From positions 25,819,799 through 25,883,798 of the forward strand of contig NC_087072.1 of the NCBI RefSeq assembly GCF_026151205.1: a stretch of DNA of 64,000 bases. The letters are read 5' to 3'. The stretch's first letter is position 1, and the number at the start of each line of letters is the position of its first letter. The stretch is from Bolinopsis microptera (Eukaryota > Ctenophora > Tentaculata > Lobata > Bolinopsidae). The notes below the pieces were generated by a model. It worked only from the letters and a program-made list of their open reading frames with translations, ran no database searches and was not told where the DNA came from. Shown here in pieces: positions 12,094 through 23,399 of the stretch. The translations under genes and the position numbers were made by a program.

Positions 12094-15000
12094 TGAAGAA
12101 AATCATTCCTACACCCTAGCCTTGTTGTAGATACTGATACTAAATAGTTTATCCCATCGCACAACTTATCAGGCACAAAATTAATGTTTGAGTGACAGTC
12201 TAGTGCCGCGAAAGTGTCTCTTCAACAGCCGCGAAATTGTAAAAGAGAGCAAGTTTCATCCTTCCTCTGACTTTGAAGTTGTTGGAACCAACTGCAACAA
12301 GCACATGAAGCACAACTATCAACCATATGAGTAACAGATGCTGTCGCATGTAAGTTATGAAGTCTGTGGCTTTATATTAGAACTAGAATTAACAAATTTT
12401 TTGATTTGACTGTTATTAACAGTCGAATCTAAAATATGCAGTTCTTATTATTATATAGAAGTAAGGGTTGCTTGACTTAATTGTACTGTTTCAGTTTAAA
12501 ATTCTACTTCTGTTTGATGCAATGGGAGAAGTTAAAGTTGACCCGAGCAGTGATTCCATACCGAATCGTTCTGAGGCAGATACAAGATGATTGACATTTG
12601 ACAAGGAAGTCTATCACTATAAGTATAGCTGTGAAGCTTGTCAGTTGTCGACAACTATGTAAGTTATTTATACTTCCGAATTTACAATTACCACCAAACC
12701 TTCTTAGCGCCATATATTTAAGAGTTACAAAAAAAAAGTAACTTTCTTTAACTAGTCGAATAAATTCTACAAAAAGCTGCACATTTAAACTCGGCACTAG
12801 AGGTTCGGGCTGTCCGGCGCGGCTTTTATTCCTCCACTTCATTCACAATGTATTTTCAGAAATCGGCCGAAACTGAAACAGCTGTAATCAGACACTAAAG
12901 AAAACTGAAACTGAAACTTTTATGATGACTAACTGGCCGCAACAAACCAAGATCGCTGTTTGCTGTTACTTTAATGTAATACTAAGTGAATTGGTCTATA
13001 AGTGTAGATGAAAGATAAAATATTTGAAAGAAGCTCTATCCTCTTAATTTTATTTTATGTTTTAGATTTAAAGTTAGTCTTAAAAGCTTACTCTGAATTT
13101 TTGTTTTGATTAGCTTTCGCTGCTTAGTGGAACACTTTAAAATAATTTCTCTCATAATTTGTCTGTAAATATAACCTAAAATAAAAGTGTGGTATGGGCC
13201 CGTATGTGTTAACTTTGTTGCAACGTTTTCATTTGTATGATTTATAGAAATTTTAAGCTTCACCAAGTGTTTTTAATGCGATCAATGGTTGTTACGTTAC
13301 TGTTACGTTTTCATTACAACGTTGTCGTATAGTTTTTCTGATAACGTGGATACAACGTTGTACCAAAACGTTACATTAACCTTTAACAGCTAACTCATTT
13401 CCAACGTTGGTAATGTAACGTTTAATCAACTTGTAAACAACGTTACAAACCCAACGTTGCAAAGTGTAAATTACAACGTTTATCCAACGAACTTTTCAAG
13501 TACGTTATTAACACGTTTCAATTACAACGTTGTCGTATAGTTTTTCTGATAACGTGCATACAACGTTGTTTCAAATACGTTACATTAACCTTTAACAGCT
13601 AACTCATTTCCAACGTTGGTAATGTAACGTTTAATCAACTTGTAAACAACGTTACAAACCCAACGTTGCAAAGTGTAAATTACAACGTTTATCCAACGAA
13701 CTTTTCAAGTACGTTATTAACACGTTTCAATAACAACGTTGTCGTATAGTTTTTCTGATAACGTGCATACAACGTTGTATCAAATACGTTACATTAACCT
13801 TTTACAGCTAACTCATTTCCAACGTTGGTAATGCAACGTTTAATCAACTTGTATACAACGTTACAAACCCAAAGTGTAAATTACAACGTTTATCCAACGA
13901 ACTTTTCAAGTACGTTATTAACACGTTTCAATAACAACGTTGTCGTATAGTTTTTCTGATAACGTACATACAACGTAGTAGCAAAAACGTTACATTAACC
14001 TTTTACAGCTAACTCATTTCCAACGTTGGTAATGCAACGTTTAATCAACTTTTACACAACGTTTCAAACCCAACGTTGGAAAGTGTAAATTCCAACCTTA
14101 AAACAACGTTAATCCAACCAACTTTGCCGGCTGGGTAGTTCCTAACGTTTCAAGTAGTTCCTAACGTTTCAAGTAGTTCCTAACATTTCAAGTAGTTCCT
14201 AACGTTTCAAGTAGTTCCTAACGTTTTAAGTAGTTCCTAACGTTTCAAGTAGTTCCTAACATTTCAAGTAGTTCCTAACGTTTCAAGTAGTTCCTAACGT
14301 TTCAAGTAGTTCCTAACGTTTCATGTAGTTCCTAACGTTTCAAGTAGTTCCTAACGTTTCAAGTAGTTCCTAACGTTTCAAGTAGTTCCTAACGTTTCAA
14401 GTAGTTTCAAGTAGTTCCTAACGTTTCAAGTAGTTCCTAACGTTTCAAGTAGTTTCAAGTAGTTCCTAACGTTTCAAGTAGTTCCTAACGTTTCAAGTAG
14501 TTCCTAACGTTTCAAGTAGTTCCTAACGTTTCAAGTAGTTCCTAACGTTTCAAGTAGTTCCTAACGTTTCACGTAGTTCCTAACGTTTCAAGTAGTTCCT
14601 AACGTTTCAAGTAGTTCCTAACGTTTCAAGTAGTTCCTAACGTTTCAAGTAGTTCCTAACATTTCAAGTAGTTCCTAACGTTTCAAGTAGTTCCTAACGT
14701 TTCAAGTAGTTCCTAACGTTTCAAGTAGTTCCTAACGTTTCAAGTAGTTCCTAACGTTTCAAGTAGTTCCTAACGTTTCAAGTAGTTCCTAACGTTTCAA
14801 GTAGTTCCTAACGTTTCAAGTAGTTCCTAACGTTTCAAGTAGTTCCTAACGTTTCAAGTAGTTCCTAACGTTTCAAGTAGTTCCTAACGTTTCAAGTAGT
14901 TCCTAACGTTTCAAGTAGTTCCTAACGTTTCAAGTAGTTCCTAACGTTTCAAGTAGTTCCTAACGTTTCAAGTAGTTCCTAACGTTTCAAGTAGTTCCTA

Positions 15001-18000
15001 ACGTTTCAAGTAGTTCCTAACGTTTCAAGTAGTTCCTAACGTTTCAAGTAGTTCCTAACGTTTCAAGTAGTTCCTAACGTTTCAAGTAGTTCCTAACGTT
15101 TCAAGTAGTTCCTAACGTTTCAAGTAGTTCCTAACGTTTCAAGTAGTTCCTAACGTTTCAAGTAGTTCCTAACGTTTCAAGTAGTTTCAAGTAGTTCCTA
15201 ACATTTCAAGTAGTTCCTAACGTTTCAAGTAGTTCCTAACGTTTCAAGTAGTTTCAAGTAGTTCCTAACGTTTCAAGTAGTTCCTAACGTTTCAAGTAGT
15301 TCCTAACGTTTCAAGTAGTTCCTAACGTTTCAAGCAGTTCCTAACGTTTCAAGTAGTTCCTAACGTTTCAAGTAGTTCCTAACGTTTCAAGTAGTTCCTA
15401 ACGTTTCAAGTAGTTCCTAACGTTTCAAGTAGTTCCTAACGTTTCAAGTAGTTCCTAACGTTTCAAGTAGTTCCTAACGTTTCAAGTAGTTCCTAACGTT
15501 TCAAGTAGTTCCTAACGTTTCAAGTAGTTCCTAACGTTTCAAGTAGTTTCTAACGTTTCAAGTAGTTCCTAACGTTTCAAGTAGTTCCTAACGTTTCAAG
15601 TAGTTCCTAACGTTTCAAGTAGTTCCTAACGTTTCAAGTAGTTCCTAACGTTTCAAGTAGTTCCTAACGTTTCAAGTAGTTTCAAGTAGTTCCTAACGTT
15701 TCAAGTAGTTCCTAACGTTTCAAGTAGTTTCAAGTAGTTCCTAACGTTTCAAGTAGTTCCTAACGTTTCAAGTAGTTCCTAACGTTTCAAGTAGTTCCTA
15801 ACGTTTCAAGTAGTTCCTAACGTTTCAAGTAGTTCCTAACGTTTCACGTAGTTCCTAACGTTTCAAGTAGTTCCTAACGTTTCAAGTAGTTCCTAACGTT
15901 TCAAGTAGTTCCTAACGTTTCAAGTAGTTCCTAACATTTCAAGTAGTTCCTAACGTTTCAAGTAGTTCCTAACGTTTCAAGTAGTTCCTAACGTTTCAAG
16001 TAGTTCCTAACGTTTCAAGTAGTTCCTAACGTTTCAAGTAGTTCCTAACGTTTCAAGTAGTTCCTAACGTTTCAAGTAGTTCCTAACGTTTCAAGTAGTT
16101 CCTAACGTTTCAAGTAGTTCCTAACGTTTCAAGTAGTTCCTAACGTTTCAAGTAGTTCCTAACGTTTCAAGTAGTTCCTAACGTTTCAAGTAGTTCCTAA
16201 CGTTTCAAGTAGTTCCTAACGTTTCAAGTAGTTCCTAACGTTTCAAGTAGTTTCAAGTAGTTCCTAACGTTTCAAGTAGTTTCAAGTAGTTCCTAACGTT
16301 TCAAGTAGTTCCTAACGTTTCAAGTAGTTCCTAACGTTTCAAGTAGTTCCTAACGTTTCAAGTAGTTCCTAACGTTTCAAGTAGTTCCTAACGTTTCAAG
16401 TAGTTCCTAACGTTTCAAGTAGTTCCTAACGTTTCAAGTAGTTTCAAGTAGTTCCTAACGTTTCAAGTAGTTTCAAGTAGTTCCTAACGTTTCAAGTAGT
16501 TCCTAACGTTTCAAGTAGTTCCTAACGTTTCAAGTAGTTCCTAACGTTTCAAGTAGTTCCTAACGTTTCAAGTAGTTCCTAACGTTTCAAGTAGTTCCTA
16601 ACGTTTCAAGTAGTTCCTAACGTTTCAAATAGTTCCTAACGTTTCAAGTAGTTCCTAACGTTTCAAGTAGTTCCTAACGTTTCAAGTAGTTCCTAACGTT
16701 TCAAGTAGTTCCTAACGTTTCAAGTAGTTCCTAACGTTTCAAATAGTTCCTAACGTTTCAAGTAGTTCCTAACGTTTCAAGTAGTTCCTAACGTTTCAAA
16801 TAGTTCCTAACGTTTCAAGTAGTTCCTAACGTTTCAAGTAGTTCCTAACGTTTCAAGTAGTTCCTAACGTTTCAAGTAGTTCCTAACGTTTCAAGTAGTT
16901 CCTAACGTTTCAAGTAGTTCCTAACGTTTCAAGTAGTTCCTAACGTTTCAAGTAGTTCCTAACGTTTCAAATAGTTCCTAACGTTTCAAGTAGTTCCTAA
17001 CGTTTCAAGTAGTTCCTAACGTTTCAAGTAGTTCCTAACGTTCCAAGTAGTTCCTAACGTTTCAAGTAGTTCCTAACGTTTCAAGTAGTTCCTAACGTTT
17101 CAAGTAGTTCCTAACGTTTCAAGTAGTTCCTAACGTTTCAAGTAGTTTCAAGTAGTTCCTAACGTTTCAAGTAGTTTCAAGTAGTTCCTAACGTTTCAAG
17201 TAGTTCCTAACGTTTCAAGTAGTTCCTAACGTTTCAAGTAGTTCCTAACGTTTCAAGTAGTTCCTAACGTTTCAAGTAGTTCCTAACGTTTCAAGTAGTT
17301 CCTAACGTTTCAAGTAGTTCCTAACGTTTCAAGTAGTTCCTAACGTTTCAAGTAGTTCCTAACGTTTCAAGTAGTTCCTAACGTTTCAAATAGTTCCTAA
17401 CGTTTCAAGTAGTTCCTAACGTTTCAAGTAGTTCCTAACGTTTTAAGTAGTTCCTAACGTTTCAAGTAGTTCCTAACGTTTCAAGTAGTTCCTAACGTTT
17501 CAAGTAGTTCCTAACGTTTCAAGTAGTTCCTAACGTTTCAAGTAGTTCCTAACGTTTCAAGTAGTTCCTAACGTTTTAAGTAGTTCCTAACGTTTCAAGT
17601 AGTTCCTAACGTTTCAAGTAGTTCCTAACGTTTCAAGTAGTTCCTAACGTTTCAAGTAGTTCCTAACGTTTCAAGTAGTTCCTAACGTTTCAAGTAGTTC
17701 CTAACGTTTCAAGTAGTTCCTAACGTTTCAAGTAGTTCCTAACGTTTCAAGTAGTTCCTAACGTTTCAAGTAGTTCCTAACGTTTCAAGTAGTTCCTAAC
17801 GTTTCAAGTAGTTTCTAACGTTTCAAGTAGTTCCTAACGTTTCAAGTAGTTCCTAACGTTTCAAGTAGTTTCTAACATTTCAAGTAGTTCCTAACGTTTC
17901 AAGTAGTTCCTAACGTTTCAAGTATAGAAATAACGTAAGGCCAACTATTATTACAATTATAAATCTCAATCACAAATTCTAAATCGTTACACTACAGTAC

Positions 18001-18640
18001 TATCTCTGCATGTTATAGAAGTAACCCAATTTGACGAGAGTAATCGTACATTTATGGAGGGGCGGTCAGCTCCTTATTTACAACCTGTTGAGATAGGCCA
18101 ATCTTCTGTAGCTCCTAGTCCTCTAGCCCTGGCATTCCAGAATACAGGGTCCAACCAGCTGTGTTCAGGAATGTTTGTGGTGTACTCAGTGGTTGCCATG
18201 ATACCCACTCTCCCGTATCTTTGGTAGTAATTGTTCCTGACTCCTGAATGATCTGCCAACAGGAACCTCAATACGTAGCAAGCTCTCTTCAAGGCATCGT
18301 CCGGAACTCTGCTGGAAGACACAACTGGTATCCCGTACGCTTCAGTGTATTTCTGATAGAACTGAGTCAGACCGTGCGGGTACATTTCACTTGCATACCT
18401 AAGATTAGAGGGAACACCTCTAACGTAGTTACAGCTGTGGGTTTGAGTTGCAGACCCCCTCCTCGCCTGAACTCCGTACTCTAAAACACCAGCTGGACCA
18501 AGTGGTGGACTACCGTTTCTGAGAGGACCATCCTCAGCCTCAAACACAACTGCAGTGTCAGCATCTATTGCTCGTTCGAAGATGACATTACTTTGAGTCA
18601 CAGCAAGTAATCCTACCAAAATCAGTAGTGCATCCCTCAT
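2812..18640 (-). CDS. Secreted HExxH metallopeptidase with three ShKT domains; two frameshifts
   Basis: Two exons: 18640-18085 and 3702-2812. Exon 1 begins with a signal peptide (MRDALLILVGLLAVTQS) and ends AACAG|GTTGTA. Exon 2 opens after CTATTTTCAG at 3703, and the split Gly codon restores frame. The duplicate at 25399-27216 shows the two exon segments adjoining in the same order. Exon 2 carries HEFSH (3640-3626), a zinc-binding HExxH, followed by a WAEGV segment that may hold the third ligand, a gluzincin layout reminiscent of ATLF-type peptidases. Three ShKT Cys-rich modules and a poly-Glu linker follow. One base is missing near 3224 and another near 3134, so the first ShKT module is out of frame with both neighbours. 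This is either a recent pseudogene or assembly error at short homopolymers. The substrate is unknown. ShKT modules occur in venom components and in ordinary secreted peptidases, so a toxin role is not shown. Confidence 0.7.
3861..6671. repeat. 19-bp satellite, left block (~148 copies)
   Basis: The unit CAAGTAGTTCCTAACGTTT is repeated head to tail with few variants. Some joints are shortened by a partial TTTCAAGTAG unit. The block starts about 160 bp from the exon 2 acceptor of the metallopeptidase gene and stops abruptly at the TIR of the inserted element. It was evidently one array with the right block at 14136-17924. Confidence 0.97.
6820..7900. repeat. Left subterminal array, ~158-bp unit
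   Basis: The marker TTTTATATGT followed by AACCTACATACAACG recurs at 6981, 7139, 7297, 7455 and 7614, a spacing of 158-159 bp. Each unit contains several AACGTT palindromes. Subterminal repeats of this sort are commonly transposase-binding sites; here that is inference. Confidence 0.88.
7910..8526. other. Transposon interior without recognisable gene
   Basis: AT-rich spacer between the left subterminal array and the nested inverted repeat. A segment at about 7908-7932 (GATGATGATTAATCACTTTA) has a close match at 21535-21560, which suggests a dispersed repeat edge. No coding potential was recognised. Confidence 0.4.
8527..11107. mobile_element. Nested element with ~300-bp inverted arms
   Basis: The sequence from about 8527 to 8960 matches the reverse complement of about 10785-11107, beginning ATGGTGCTGTAGATGTGTCG. 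Identity is high but imperfect. The left arm has an extra stretch of about 95 bp (8818-8912) flanked by a duplicated CTGCACGCC; that stretch also resembles sequence at 58550-59060. No transposase is seen. The element lies inside the larger TIR transposon and is therefore younger than it or was carried by it. Confidence 0.7.
9120..9230. repeat. Dispersed repeat shared with 58849-58945
   Basis: Both places share GATTCGG, AGCGTCCAAAAATACACCGA, GGCCTTTTCACAA and TTTGGGCGAGCGATTT in the same order and orientation. This is an old interspersed element without coding capacity. Confidence 0.7.
11109..11195 (+). mobile_element. 87-bp mini-element with hairpin, copy 1
   Basis: It begins TTACCTGGGGACC and ends GCCCAGTA(A), so the ends are near-inverted (TTACC-TGGG against CCCAGTAA). 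ACCATCACC occurs immediately on both sides, a likely 9-bp target duplication. A 10-bp hairpin stem CTATTATGTT/AACATAATAG lies inside. Related copies are at 38686-38776 (+) and 57492-57569 (-). Confidence 0.7.
11597..12118. repeat. Poly(C)-bearing repeat with internal duplication
   Basis: The segment is bounded by GGTGTAGGAA and its inverse TTCCTACACC. Two poly(C) tracts (11620-11639 and 12064-12092) lie near the ends. A stretch of about 65 bp starting TTTTTCTGGAAACTAC is present twice (about 11768 and 11991). Frames crossing this region translate mainly to Pro runs and are not genes. Confidence 0.65.
12130..13290. other. Transposon interior, nothing recognised
   Basis: AT-rich sequence between the poly(C) repeat and the right subterminal array. 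Open frames here are short, lack family similarity that I can recognise and are best regarded as chance. Confidence 0.4.
13300..14090. repeat. Right subterminal array, ~208-bp unit
   Basis: The marker GTCGTATAGTTTTTCTGATA recurs at about 13324, 13532, 13741 and 13942. The unit sequence differs from the left array but is equally rich in AACGTT palindromes. Confidence 0.88.
14136..17924. repeat. 19-bp satellite, right block (~199 copies)
   Basis: Same unit and orientation as 3861-6671, again with occasional shortened joints. It ends about 160 bp after the exon 1 donor of the metallopeptidase gene. Both blocks together give roughly 347 units, all intronic. Confidence 0.97.
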
Positions 18641-18730
18641 CGCTAGAAACTTTGTTTAACTTTAAACGACATAAATAATATAAAACGACATAGTGACCCT
18701 GGTCATAAAGAAAGTTCGCACTGGAACCCC

Positions 18731-18739
18731 CTATTTATA
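18731..18739 (-). promoter_or_regulatory. TATA box of the metallopeptidase gene
   Basis: TATAAATAG on the minus strand lies about 90 bp upstream of the signal-peptide ATG at 18640. This predicts transcription start near 18705. Confidence 0.6.
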
Positions 18740-18862
18740 CGAGTTGGACCACGTTTTTCCCAATTCAACTTTAGAAGATTGTCACAGGAAGAACTTTTAA
18801 GACAGGCATATGATATTTCACATTACATGTCTATAGTTCAACTAATTGAGTTTCGATTAATA

Positions 18863-18937
18863 AAATTTGACCAAAACCCATAATTGGGTAGAGTGGACCG
18901 CTGCCAGTGTCTCTCTTTCCCAAACAAAAGGAAATGA
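18863..18937 (+). mobile_element. Single end of the 43033-43392 palindromic MITE
   Basis: TTTGACCAAAACCCATAAT followed by GGGTAGAGTGG and CTGCCAGTGTCTCTCTTTCC matches the left arm of the element at 43033 for about 75 bp, then diverges. This is a truncated copy. Confidence 0.75.
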
Positions 18938-19494
18938 TACAGGTATTAAATTTTTTTTACTTTGTGGAAAAAAATAAGATCATTTAAGTCAAACTTTTGA
19001 TTTAAATGATAAAGGGCCCGGCGACGTTTCTGATCAATGACAATATGGCCACAGCCTGAATTTCAAAAACAGCAAAACGTGTAAAAGGCCTAGCTGAACA
19101 ATTTGGCAATAGATATCATTTTCAAACACAGTTTCAAGAACGATTAAAATAATACGATCTTAAAATGTATTAGGGCCTGCAAGCAGCTCTTGCGAAATAA
19201 GTGTAGTTCGAAAAAGGGATGCATATTAAATTCTCTCGAAACAAATTACAGGAAATTTGCTTCCAGAATTGAAATCTATCAATGTGAAATGATAAATCCA
19301 GTAAGATTTTGTTGTGCCAATTTAAGGGTCAAAGGAAAAGTCCTGCAAATTTTGAAAAATATGCTTACAGTAGTCATAGGTCTCACTCTCAAAGAGGGTA
19401 CAACATGCAAGGAGGGAGAAACTGGAAGAATTCTTGGAAGATTTGTTTTAAGGAATGAATTCTAGCAATGAGGTAATGTAAATTTGGACTACAA

Positions 19495-20092
19495 GGGGCA
19501 AACTGTGTCCTGCTAATTTACTCCCACGGCATAAAAGAGTAATCAGTAATGTTATCTGAATTTTATAATCGCTAGGCTGATCCGAACTTCTGATGAATCC
19601 TGACATGTAATATGTTTTGTTTTAAAGACCTTTAATTCACACACCAACAATTTTATCAAATTACAAATGTCCTAATATATACGTCTCTTATTAAGTTAAA
19701 AAGTCAAGGGTGCAGCCGTTGTACTGCAATTAAAATAATTGATCACGCCGGATCACGATGTTGTTTTATCAAAATCAGCTACTCGTTTAATATCAGAATA
19801 TGCAATTTATAAATTACCAGATTTCTGGTTCATTGAAAAATTCTGGTATTGAAAATACTGAACACGGCATAGAAGAGTAACCAGCAAAGTTATCTGAATT
19901 TTATAATCGCTAGGTTCCTGAACTTCTGATGAATCCTGATGCATGTAATATCGGAATATGTAATATAAATTATCAGATTTCTGGTTCATGCCAGCTCACA
20001 GCTGGATTGTATCCTGCTAATTTACTTGAAGATACTGAACACGGCACAGAAGAGTAACTAGCAATGTTTCCTGAATTTTATAAATCGGCAAC
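19495..20092. repeat. Degenerate repeats, three partial copies
   Basis: The phrases CTGCTAATTTACT, AGAGTAACCAGCAA, CTGAATTTTATAATCGCTAG and TTCTGATGAATCCTGA recur with changes at about 19512-19612, 19860-19945 and 20018-20090. They are separated by non-repeated sequence. No coding signal. Confidence 0.6.
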
Positions 20093-20168
20093 TATCGTGC
20101 AGTTAGACTGCAGTTAGACAGGATAGGCCAAATGAGGCCAAAATGTTGGCCCCTTTTCCAGATTTTAT

Positions 20169-20191
20169 GGGGGGGGGGGGGGGGGGGGGGG
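20169..20191. repeat. Poly(G) homopolymer, 23 nt
   Basis: Uninterrupted G run in intergenic DNA, among repeated GAGGCCAAAATG-like phrases at 20135-20460. Confidence 0.9.
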
Positions 20192-20523
20192 CAATAATAA
20201 TATTGTTTTTATAATAACATGTTTCCGTACATTAAAGTTAAAATGCGGTCAAATTATTTATTAACCTCATTTTGGCCTCCTGCAAGTAGACTCGGCGATT
20301 TCTGAAATGTTGAGCTTGAAGAGGATGAATCAATCTTTATTGTTTACATATTAGATAGTCACAATACCGAACCTACTCGAAAATATACACAAAATTATAC
20401 TTGTTAGCCTCATTTCACCCTCTCAAAAGGTGGTTGGCCTCATTTTCACCTTTAATGTTTAAAGCTTAGATCTCGATCAAGTATAATCACTATATCAATG
20501 TGGATCATTGAAGGATCAGAAGT

Positions 20524-20958
20524 GTGGAGGAAGAGGATGTAACACTTGTTTACTTGTTTAATTCAGATGAGAATGGTGAGGAACTACGCTTGGATTGCAG
20601 ACTCAATTGCAAAAGCAATAGCATCATAATCATATACATTGCACAGTGTACCCTTTCTAGCAATTTGCCCCAAAAATTGAAGGAGGACACCTATTTTGGA
20701 CAAACTGTTTCCCCCATGCATGTGCGGATGAATGGCCATAGAAATAAATTTAAGATAGACAGTTCTTTGACTTTTGAGAAATCGGCCCTTTCAATACATT
20801 GTTTTTTGACCCATAAATCCTCCTTTAACATGTCTTTTTATAAATTAGGAATTGTTAAAAAAGTGAAGCCGCTGGATTTAGATAGAGAAGAAGCCATATT
20901 GATTGATAAATTTAGGACTAAGATTTGGGGCTTACATAGGATAGTAGTTGTTAGATGA
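20524..20958 (+). pseudogene. GIY-YIG endonuclease-like fragment of a retroelement
   Basis: The open frame encodes 144 residues. Its middle, YFGQTVSPMHVRMNGHR, is close to the GIY-YIG nuclease core (a Y-x-G-Q-T followed by R and H), and the frame continues to an Asp-Arg-Glu-Glu segment and a GLHRIVVVR end. This arrangement is typical of the C-terminal nuclease attached to some reverse transcriptases and of stand-alone relics of them. No reverse transcriptase is seen upstream, so it is probably a truncated element. The first 25-30 residues may not belong to the domain. Confidence 0.5.
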
Positions 20959-20959
20959 T

Positions 20960-22074
20960 TTCATATCTATATATTTTCATCTTCATGTTTATATGATTAT
21001 GTGTCACTGCATTTTAATATTGAGTTCTGATCCTTTGTACATGATTTTCCCATTTCGAATTTTGATTCCCTGTTTAGCAAGTTTTCAGACATTAGTCTGT
21101 TTTAGTTCATAAAAGTTTTCTGACTTACGTATTCAGGTCTCATGATGTAGTTTTTCTACGAAGATTTCAACCGGAACCTTGTGTGTTTACTTACTGTGTG
21201 TCCAATCAAATAAAAATCACTATGACTATGGATAATAGTTATACTTGCAACTTGGATATCATGGACGTAACATGAAAAAGTTCTTTTTAGAAAGTGATGA
21301 GGCTAATTCGTTAGCCTCAATTGTCCCTCGCAGTTCAATCACTCCTACTGAGTCTCGTGAGTGATCTAGGAGGTCGCCGGACATCTCATTTTAAAGCCGT
21401 ATCGATTTTCTATACGCATACCAAAAATCAAATGCCTAACTACAACACACAACAGAAATGAAATTACAGAAGTTTTAAATTTTTTGTCAAAACGAACTTT
21501 TAGGGGTGTTTCTATTATGACCAGGGTTCAATACGGATGATGATTTATCACTTTACACTAGTAACTACACATTCTGACGGACAATCCAGAAAACCTCTCG
21601 ACTCTGACAACTGTAACCCAGTCATGTTGTTGTTGCAAAACAACAACATCGTGCTACACAAAATGGTGACCATCAATAAATTTTACTCTTAGATCTGCTA
21701 GTGTAATCGCATTAACCGGAGTTAATAGCGTTACCATCGCGATACGGCCGGTATTAATTTACCTCCCAGCGGTGAGACACCGCTTCCCTCCATCGCCATG
21801 TTTGAACCTCTCCCATCATCTGTTCTACTTCAGAGGGAAGTAATTAATTTTATATTTTAAAATTGTTATTATTCCAGTATAACAAATAAATTTTCTAATC
21901 GTGTAAAATCGTGTAAATCGTTATCCGAAGCCATGACAGTCATACCATTACCTAGCTTTAAAATAATATTACCAGGTTCATGCCTGCCACTTCAAAAATA
22001 AAATGAGACCAGTAATTTCGTTATTGTAAATTAAATTACGTTTGACTGGTAGTGGTAAATAATCAAATTTTATC
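20960..22074. other. Intergenic, nothing coding recognised
   Basis: AT-rich spacer. A TTCTATTATGACCAGGGTTC segment near 21515 and the GATGATGATTTATCACTTTA segment at 21536 resemble pieces at about 18695 and 7908, so the region probably contains eroded interspersed repeats. Confidence 0.35.
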
Positions 22075-22160
22075 ACAATGCTGGCAAGCATAACCGTTGC
22101 CCTTATATTCACAACACTATTTACCCCCTATACTATTATATCCCCTTCATGACCGTTTTG
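22075..22160. repeat. Dispersed repeat shared with 39588-39690
   Basis: Both contain a GCTGGCAAGCA phrase followed by a run of (TTTA)CCCCCTATACTATTA-like pyrimidine blocks. Unknown family. Confidence 0.5.
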
Positions 22161-22615
22161 GTCAAATTAGTATTAATTGAATCTCCTATTTTATGGGAGA
22201 CTAAAGGGCATTGCTTTTAAAAGTGAATAATTTTAAAATAAATTCATCCACTTGGCCAACACGCATTGCTGACTATTTCACGAGTGATAATGATAATGAT
22301 ATTTTAAAATATTTGAAAAAATATTAACAATTAACCATCGACTTAGTCCAATTTGGCGCGCGTCTTGGTATATAGGTTGAAGGTTATTAACCTACAAGTT
22401 TAATACAAACTTTTTTCCAGTTTGCACAATTTAAGTTTCCCATTCCCAGTAAGGTCTTCATTTGCAGAAACACTTTTATTATTAATATCAAAGGCGCAGG
22501 TTATACCTCCACCGAATTAAGGCACACTCCCCTAATTAAATTGCGCGCATTGCTGTAACTTCTTCATTCTTTGGAACTTCACAATCAGTCTCAGATAAAA
22601 CTGATGCAGTCTGTA

Positions 22616-23398
22616 AGGTTAGTTATAGAACTGCTGACCTAACGAGTGCCGAAGGCACGAGTTTTGTCAGCAGTTTTATAATTTACTTACAGCACGGCTC
22701 AAGATCAGGGTGATACTTACCGTTTGCGACCAAAAATTTGAATTTTGGAGTTAATTAAGAGGTCGAAAATACCGAAAAACTGATTTTTCTCACCTTCAAA
22801 AGTGTTCATTGTCCAATGAGAGGCCTTCCATCTGACAGGTAGCGTGCAGGACATCTGGGTATCACGTGGCGATTTCTTAACATATCAATGGATGCTTGGT
22901 GTTCTTCATGTGACCTCCGTTATAAACGTACTGTATTTTCATAAGTATCAATGACAGGCGAGCTCCAGGTTGAAGCGTGGAAGAAAGTAAAAAGTGGAAG
23001 GAAGTAAAAAAAAACACTGATACACCAGGGTGTATCAGCCCTCTAAATGGCTAAGAACTATCACGGGTCATACCACGTGACAGTACCTCTTGACTACGTC
23101 ACTCGGATACCACGTGTATAGACACACCGGAGCCGTGCTGTAAATATATATTATACAGCTTCAAAATTACAACTTTTGCTTGCCAGTGTCTCACACTTAT
23201 ACTTTATAGTTATACTTACAGCACGGCTCCGGTATTTTTCGGTATTTTCGACCTCTTAATTAACTCCAAAATTCAAATTTTTGGTCGCAAACGGTAAGTA
23301 TCACCCTGATCTTGAGCCGTGCTGTAAGTAAATTATAAAACTGCTGACAAAACTCGTGCCTTCGGCACTCGTTAGGTCAGCAGTTCTATAACTAACCT
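22616..23398. mobile_element. 783-bp MITE with ~165-bp inverted arms, TA duplication
   Basis: The left arm (22616 to about 22780) begins AGGTTAGTTATAGAACTGCT and is repeated in inverse at about 23236-23398. TA flanks both ends (22614-22615, 23399-23400). A shorter inner inverted piece containing CAGCACGGCTC recurs at 23218 and 23330. There is no open frame, so it is a non-autonomous DNA element. Confidence 0.85.
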
Positions 23399-23399
23399 T

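Larger units (their letters stand above)
6672..14135. mobile_element. 7.46-kb TIR DNA transposon, no transposase seen
   Basis: The two ends are inverted repeats of about 67 bp with one mismatch, starting CCCAGCCGGCAAAGTTGGTT. The satellite is interrupted between TA (6670-6671) and TA (14136-14137), so removing the element plus one TA restores the 19-bp unit. This indicates a TA target-site duplication, as in Tc1/mariner-like groups. Different tandem arrays lie just inside each end, both dense in AACGTT. The interior has no long open frame and contains a nested long inverted repeat and short repeats, so the copy is non-autonomous or decayed. The superfamily is not assigned. Confidence 0.88.

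Noticed and set aside
3861-17924. 19-bp array as a CRISPR-like or bacterial repeat locus
   Set aside because: There are no variable spacers; units are directly adjacent. The setting is a eukaryotic intron.
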